Shown one piece after another: positions 59,101 through 64,000 of a stretch of DNA of 64,000 bases. This DNA is from Manihot esculenta (taxonomy: Eukaryota > Streptophyta > Magnoliopsida > Malpighiales > Euphorbiaceae): NCBI RefSeq assembly GCF_001659605.2, contig NC_035172.2:26525342-26589341 (forward strand), in the 5' to 3' direction. The notes beneath the pieces were generated by a model. It was not told the origin of the DNA. It worked only from the letters and a program-made list of their open reading frames with translations, and did not search any database. Both the position numbers and the translations under genes were made by a program. Position 1 is the stretch's first letter. Every line of letters starts with the position of its first letter.

Positions 59101-59730
59101 TCTCACATGAGCCAAATACCCCTGACATCCCTTCCTAAGCAACCTATGAGCCTGAAAAGCTGATATCAGACCTCTAGGTGTACCCCTCTTTTCTCCTCTG
59201 AAGACGACCTCTGACCCGTTATGATCTCTGAACCTGACTACCTTGTCTCTGCAGTCCAAGGTAGCACCATGGGTAGATAGCCAATCCATCCCTAGAATGA
59301 CGTCAAAGTCTGTCAAATCTAGAACCACAAGGTCAGCGGAGAGGCATCTTCCCTCAACAAAAACTGGACTGTACTGGCAGACTGACTCTGCCACTGACGG
59401 GTCACACTTGGGTCCACTGACCCATAGGGGACACTCTAACCTAGAGACTATCAGACCCAACCTCTTAACGGCTCTCGGAGCAATAAATGAATGAGATGCA
59501 CCCGGGTCCATTAATGCATACACATCAGAACACCCAATGACGAGATTACCTGACACCATAGTGTTGGATGTGTTAGCCTCCTGCTGAGTCATGGTGAAGA
59601 TCCTGGCTGGAGCTGATGGACTTTCACCTCGGGAACCAGAAGAAGAGGCTGCCCCTCTCCCTCTACCTCTGCCACTGCCCTGAGTTGTGGCTGGAGCTGC
59701 TGGCTGTGCCACACTACCAGAAGCTGTCTG
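56163..59730 (-). pseudogene. pol: E3 pol: protease, RT, RNase H, integrase, chromodomain; broken
   Basis: Continues the gag frame after a TAG at 59731-59733. Protease: [12 protein letters not shown] and [56 protein letters not shown]. RNase [32 protein letters not shown]. An extra base near 57563 shifts frame. Integrase: HHCC (CEVCQRVK), MDFVVGLP, VSDRGPQF and GQSERTIQT. The C-terminus has HPVFHVSMLRK and a chromodomain-like IPMVKVLWNHHNLEECTWE. Stops at 58294-58296, 57772-57774, about 56980 and 56724-56726 break it; most fit TGG or CAG changed by one transition. The chromodomain normally directs insertion to heterochromatin. Full-length family member, non-functional copy. Confidence 0.92.
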
Positions 59731-61144
59731 CTAGGGCTGGCCCATAAAAGGTACTCTAGGACACTCCCGAGCCATGTGTCCCTCCTGTCCACATCTGAAA
59801 CATGTATTAGTCCCAGCCCGACACACTCCCTTGTGTGGCCTCCCACACCTTTGGCATTCTGTACCATCTGAACCTGAGCTCGAACCACCGCCTAATCCCA
59901 GACCGGATTTCAACTTACTCCAAAACTTGTTCTTCTTCGGCTTCTTGGTGGTGTTATCCCACCTCTTGCTACCTGAGCTCTGAGAAGAGAGACCTGGCCC
60001 TCCTCTGCCTGGGGTCTTAACCCCTAAAGACTGGGTCACTGACTGCTTCACTGACCCCTCAACTATAGCACTAGCCTCCATCCTTCGCGCCATATCCACC
60101 ACAGCGTGGAAACTTTCCCTCTCAACTGACTGAATCAAAGAGGAGTACCTAGAATGCAGCTTCATAACATATCTTTTGGCTTTCTTCGAATCTGTATCTA
60201 AAGCTTGCCCTGAAAAAGGCAATAGCTCCAAGAATTTATCCGTGAACTCCTCTACACTCATGTGTTCTGTCTGCCTTAGCTGTTCAAACTCAATCATCTT
60301 CAGTTCTCTGGAACTGTCTGGAAAAGCCCATCCAGCGAACTCATTTGCAAATTCCTCCCATGTCATGCCGTCTAGTCTCGGGTCCACATAACACTTGAAC
60401 CATTCCCGTGCCTTGTTGCACTTTAAAGTGAACCCTGCCATCTGAATGGCCCTGCTGTCATCTGCCCCTAGCTCATCAGTTATTGTCTTCACTACTCTCA
60501 GGTACTCAAAGAGATCATCCCCTGACTTGTATTTGGGAGCATCCAGCTTAAGGTAATCTGTCATCTTTACTTTGCTTCCCACCGGATGAGCTAGGTCTGG
60601 AAGGTTGAGTAACTGGGGCTGCTGGTTCTGTAGGTGGTGGAGGTGGGGGTGCAGCATTCCCCGAGGTGGGGTTTGCCGGGTTAGGATAGAAGGGTGAGGG
60701 TGGATAAGCTGGGTAATGTGTGTAAGGTGGATAGAAAGGTGGATAAGGCATGTAGGTAGGGTAGGGGTTAAAGCTGGAATAATCCGATGTGCCTCCCATC
60801 GGATACCCTGAACCCTGTGGAAAGGGTGGATAATAGGGTGAAAAACCATACCCCGAGGCCTGAGTGCCTTCCTGTGACTCCCCTGTCCCTTCTTCTGCCA
60901 TGCTGACATCCAGATTCCCATCCCTCCTCTGATCCTCTTCCATAACCTCCCTCACATCTGAAGAACTTCCTCCTCTATCAGTCCCCCTTCTGCTAGCATC
61001 AAAAGACCTTCTAGGGTCCCTTGACACTCTTTCTCTGTTTGATCTACATGACATTGCCCTAGGCAATGCAGGAGGACGGACGCTCGTGCCCTCATCCTCA
61101 GGTGGTACTCCAGTCAATCTTGCAGATCGACGGGTTCTTCTCAT
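59731..61144 (-). pseudogene. gag: E3 gag with zinc knuckle, one frameshift
   Basis: Starts MRRTRRSARLTGVPPEDEG at 61144. The N-terminal ~180 residues are Arg-rich, then Tyr/Pro-rich. A frame change near 60580 leads to the core: MTDYLKLDAPKYKSGDDLFE, AREWFKCYVDPRLDGMTW, EFANEFAGWAFP, SVEEFTDKFLELLPF. C-terminal zinc fingers CQRCGRPHKGVC and CFRCGQEGHMAREC (C-X2-C-X4-H-X4-C) should bind the packaged RNA. It ends FMGQP and TAG, which is in frame with pol; related elements read gag-pol through as one protein, so this TAG is probably a CAG mutation rather than a true terminator. Confidence 0.9.
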
Positions 61145-61397
61145 CCTGTTTTCTGAAAACAGTACACATCACACAAACATTAGCATCATATGGTTCATGT
61201 GGAAACACATGAACCCGCATCACATATATATCATTCATATCATAGCATCAATGCACATGTATATAATCATGGCATTACACATCATCATACAAGACAGGAC
61301 TCAACATCCTATCCTAGTGGACATGATCTTCCTATTGTGCTTGACCTTCTAGAACATCTATGAGCCCGACACTCTAGGTCCGATCCTATGAACCTAG

Positions 61398-61410
61398 GGC
61401 TCTGATACCA
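61398..61410 (-). other. E3 primer binding site (initiator tRNA-Met)
   Basis: - strand TGGTATCAGAGCC, three bases after the LTR end. It is the complement of the plant initiator tRNA-Met 3' end, as in most chromoviruses. Confidence 0.9.
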
Positions 61411-61413
61411 TTC

Positions 61414-63610
61414 TGTAACGACCTGAAAATTGGACCGCTACCGGCGCTAGGATCCAGGTCGGCTTAAGGCCGCCGGGACCCGTAGCAACCTTGACATGCA
61501 ACCTGTAAACCTGTTTAATCCCATACATGATCAACAACATACATAAAAATTTAAAACTTTTCTTTCATTCATACACCAAACTCAACTTGTGCATGCACTG
61601 TACATAATCATAATCATAATCATGACCCCTCTGTGGGATCTCATCAATGCCCCAAAGGGCGATACAACATATGTTGAGTTGGTTTACATAAACATCATAA
61701 AATATCTGAGATCATATATTAAAAGGGATAACAACAATCTATGGTCAAGCACACCTCTATCATCCATAAGCCTCATTACATTACATGTCTAAACTGTACT
61801 TTTGCATAACATCAAATATATTTATCATGTCCACACTATCTATTACATACACATGACTTCATTACTCTTGCGGACCTCCTGGTCTACCCTGTACCTGCAA
61901 ACCTGGGGAATTTGGGAGAGGGGTGAGCTACTAGAGCCCAGTGAGCAGAATAATAAAACATTTAAAACATATGATAACATGGAATGCATCACATCACAGC
62001 TAATCACATCAAGGATGAACTTGTCACCAATAGCCCTCTACATAGTCCAACTGTGCCAGAACGTAGAATGGGTCCTGGTCTTTCTCTTACATAACATAGC
62101 ATAACATAACAGTCCAACTGTGCCAGAACGTAGAATGGGTCCTGGTCTTTCCCTTACATGGTGCCAGCGAACGTAGAATGGGTCCCACTGGTCTTACATT
62201 CCGTACTGTACATATCACATCGTCACATCATAGATCGAGAGCTATGGATCATCCAACGTTCATCCACATCAATCAACAATAAAGTATGCAATGCAACATA
62301 TTCGTGAATTCTAATGCAAATAACCTAGTACATCTCATGGCATTCATGATGCGTGAATCATGCTAAAATGTCCATTATTTGCTTTAAAACGTAATGAGTT
62401 ATTCCACTCACCTCTGGATAGCTCTGACCAGACACTGGAGCAGCTGACTCACTGCTGGGGTCCTCGGTTCCTCGGGTCCGAACCTACACAGGTGGACTCA
62501 AATGAGGGACCAAACATACATGAACATAACTCTAAACTACTCCCCAAAAACCCCCTAAAACATCATGAAACAATCATAGAAAAACATGTAAAGGAAGGCT
62601 GGACAGGGCACTTTCGGCGGCAGGTTCGGCGGCCGAAAGTCCCTCCAGAGCCGAAAGTCAGGCACGTTCGGCGGCACCTTCGGCGGCCGAAACTCCCAGA
62701 CAGAGACGAAACTCATGCATGTTCGGTGGCACTTTCGGCGGTCGAAACTGCCCTCTAGAGATGAAAGTCCTCTTTCGGGGGCAGGCTTCGGTAGCCGAAG
62801 GCTGCCTCCACAAGCGGGTTCGGCGGCCGAAAGTCCCTTCGGCGGCCGAACCTGAGTTTCTCCAAAGTGGCAGAAACTCAGCTCCAACATCCACAAACGC
62901 CTCCCAACTTTTCAAACATGCATAAACCTATTCTACAACACTCCCAATCATACACAAACAAGCATACAAGTTCCTAGGGGCTTCAAACCATCAAAAACCC
63001 CAACTACAACACATCAAACAACTCACATTGCTCATAACACATATAAAACCCATAAACCTAACCATAAGCTAAACATGCATTCTACCCCATAGATCTACTT
63101 AAAACTTACTTAAAACATGCAATGAGCTTAAGATCGGCTCTTACCTCGTGGAGATCGAGAGAGAGACGACCTAAACTCGGAGATGGGAGGGGTTGAGTTT
63201 CCTTGAACCTCAAAGCTCCAAAACTTGCTCAAAACTTGAAAATCTTCAAAACAAAGCAAAAACTCATGAAAATCTTGAAAGATCTGAAGGAAGAACTCAA
63301 AGATTGGTGAGGGACGGCGGAGAGCTCACCTTGGCCGACAATGGGGAGAAAAGCTTGCCCGTTTTCGGCTAAGGGACCTTTTTATAGTGGCTGGCCAGGC
63401 CACGTTCAGGGGCCGAACGTGCCTCCGCATGCATGCCATGTTCGGCGGCCGATTGTTTTCATGTAAAAACTCATTTCCTTCTTACTTAAAACCATGAAAT
63501 ACATTAAAACATTTTATGAAAACATGTTTCTACCCTACTAGAGGTCTCCAACACCCGAGATTCCACCGGACGGTAGGAATTCCGATACCGGAGTCTAGCC
63601 GGGTATTACA
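61414..63610 (-). repeat. E3 5' LTR (2197 bp)
   Basis: Near-identical partner of 53822-56053. It has a third copy of the GTGCCAGAACGTAGAATGGG repeat (near 62050-62190) with an inserted ACATAACATAGCATAACATAAC-like stretch, and lacks ~125 bases around 63450 that include several GGCGGCCGAA palindromes upstream of the TATA box. Confidence 0.94.
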
Positions 63611-63615
63611 CTGCC

Positions 63616-64000
63616 AAAATTTTGGTTTAAAATCTCACATTTACTTTAATCACTTTATAAAATTTACTTGGATTGCCTAACAACTTGGTATTTACAGATA
63701 AAGAAAATTGTTTAGTGTTGATATATCTAAAAAGGTATAATTTGTGAGAGTCCTTGCTCTGTCTACAGTTCGATAGGGTAAGGGGTGTTACATCTTTTTT
63801 CTCTGGCTGATAATGCAAAAGATTAGTTGTACTACCTACCTCCAGATTCAGTCACTGCATGGAGAGAAATGATAAAATTATTTTTAGACCTATTCTTTCC
63901 CGCTTCTAGAGCATCTACAATTAGAAAGGAAATATCAGGAATCAAGCAAAAGAAAACAGAAACTCTTCATGACTATTGGGAGAGATTTAAATGCCTATGT
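63616..64000 (+). pseudogene. gag: E1 gag in the second copy of the 677-bp duplication, cut by the window end
   Basis: 63616-63790 repeats the S2 end (here with an intact GGGGTGTTACA) and 63791-64000 repeats gag piece 3. It has its own changes, including TAG for TGG in AKD*LYYLP near 63823. Continues beyond the window. Confidence 0.85.

Larger units (their letters stand above)
53822..63610 (-). mobile_element. E3: full-length chromovirus (Tekay/Del-like) on the - strand
   Basis: LTRs 53822-56053 and 61414-63610, TSD CTGCC at 53817-53821 and 63611-63615. On the - strand: LTR, initiator-Met PBS, gag with zinc knuckle, protease, reverse transcriptase, RNase H, integrase with chromodomain-like C-terminus, a run of ten G, LTR. 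This is the only element here with every domain. It is inactivated by a frameshift in gag, one in pol and several nonsense codons. Confidence 0.94.
21323..64000 (+). mobile_element. E1: outer Athila-like Ty3/gypsy element, split by nested insertions, runs off the window
   Basis: E1 begins with an LTR at 21323, a PBS and gag. Gag is recognisable in four pieces (22659-22866, 46401-46730, 53322-53821 and a duplicated fragment from 63791 to the end), separated by E2, S2 and E3. The pieces join in the correct gag order and, for E2, at an exact TSD, which shows they belong to one element. Its 3' end and 3' LTR are outside the window. It is the oldest insertion in this block, since every other element to the right lies inside it. 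Confidence 0.85.

Noticed and set aside
1..64000. Host genes, tRNA or rRNA genes
   Set aside because: No conserved plant protein domain outside retroelements, no tRNA cloverleaf or rRNA text seen; tRNA-like words at PBS sites are primer complements only.

Overview
The window is plant nuclear DNA and looks like a eudicot heterochromatic or intergenic block. It has AT-rich spacers and a dense cluster of LTR retrotransposons with plant-type primer binding sites (complements of plant tRNA-Asp and initiator tRNA-Met). I recognise no host protein-coding gene and no structural RNA gene. The chromovirus LTRs (TGTAACGACCC...GGGTATTACA) remind me of Euphorbiaceae such as cassava or rubber tree; that is recollection, held at low to moderate confidence.

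Layout. (1) 1-3651: element E0 (Athila-like Ty3/gypsy, + strand): 3' internal region, then LTR, then PBS and broken gag, so one LTR has internal sequence on both sides. (2) 3646-4960: an LTR fragment of the E1 family, then the remains of a different gypsy gag, its PBS and part of its LTR, all on the - strand. (3) 4961-10635: AT-rich spacer with a 60-bp triple repeat and a possible SINE. (4) 10636-18456: E4, a Tat-lineage element with ~500-bp LTRs and a near-perfect TSD. It keeps gag, has no pol, carries a 35-bp minisatellite, and has a three-exon antisense gene that stays in frame across both inferred introns. (5) 18457-21322: AT-rich spacer. (6) From 21323 past the window end: E1, an old Athila-like element (+) whose gag is cut into pieces by nested insertions.

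Insertions in E1. E2 (22867-46400, - strand, TSD GTTGT) encodes gag and protease but no reverse transcriptase or integrase. Within E2 lie a solo LTR (S1, 28829-29769, TSD CAAGT) and the T array (31416-45274, TSD AACGT). The T array is LTR-internal-LTR-internal-LTR, and each internal unit encodes gag, a linker and integrase, with no zinc knuckle, protease or RT. Further right, E1 is cut by S2 (46731-53321, a ~3-kb solo LTR), which itself holds solo LTRs S3 (TSD ATTTT) and S4 (TSD TTAGA). Next comes a 677-bp tandem duplication, and then E3 (53822-63610, - strand, TSD CTGCC), a full-length chromovirus with gag, PR, RT, RNase H, INT and chromodomain, disabled by stops and two frameshifts.

Functionally, no element here looks able to move by itself. 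E3 is the only one with a complete domain set. E2, T and E4 are non-autonomous derivatives with different losses: E2 lost RT and INT, T lost the zinc knuckle, PR and RT, and E4 lost all of pol but kept an antisense gene. The strongest leads are the T array, whose middle LTR looks like a crossover product; the gag-linker-integrase architecture; the spliced antisense gene in E4; and duplicated polypurine-tract modules in several families.
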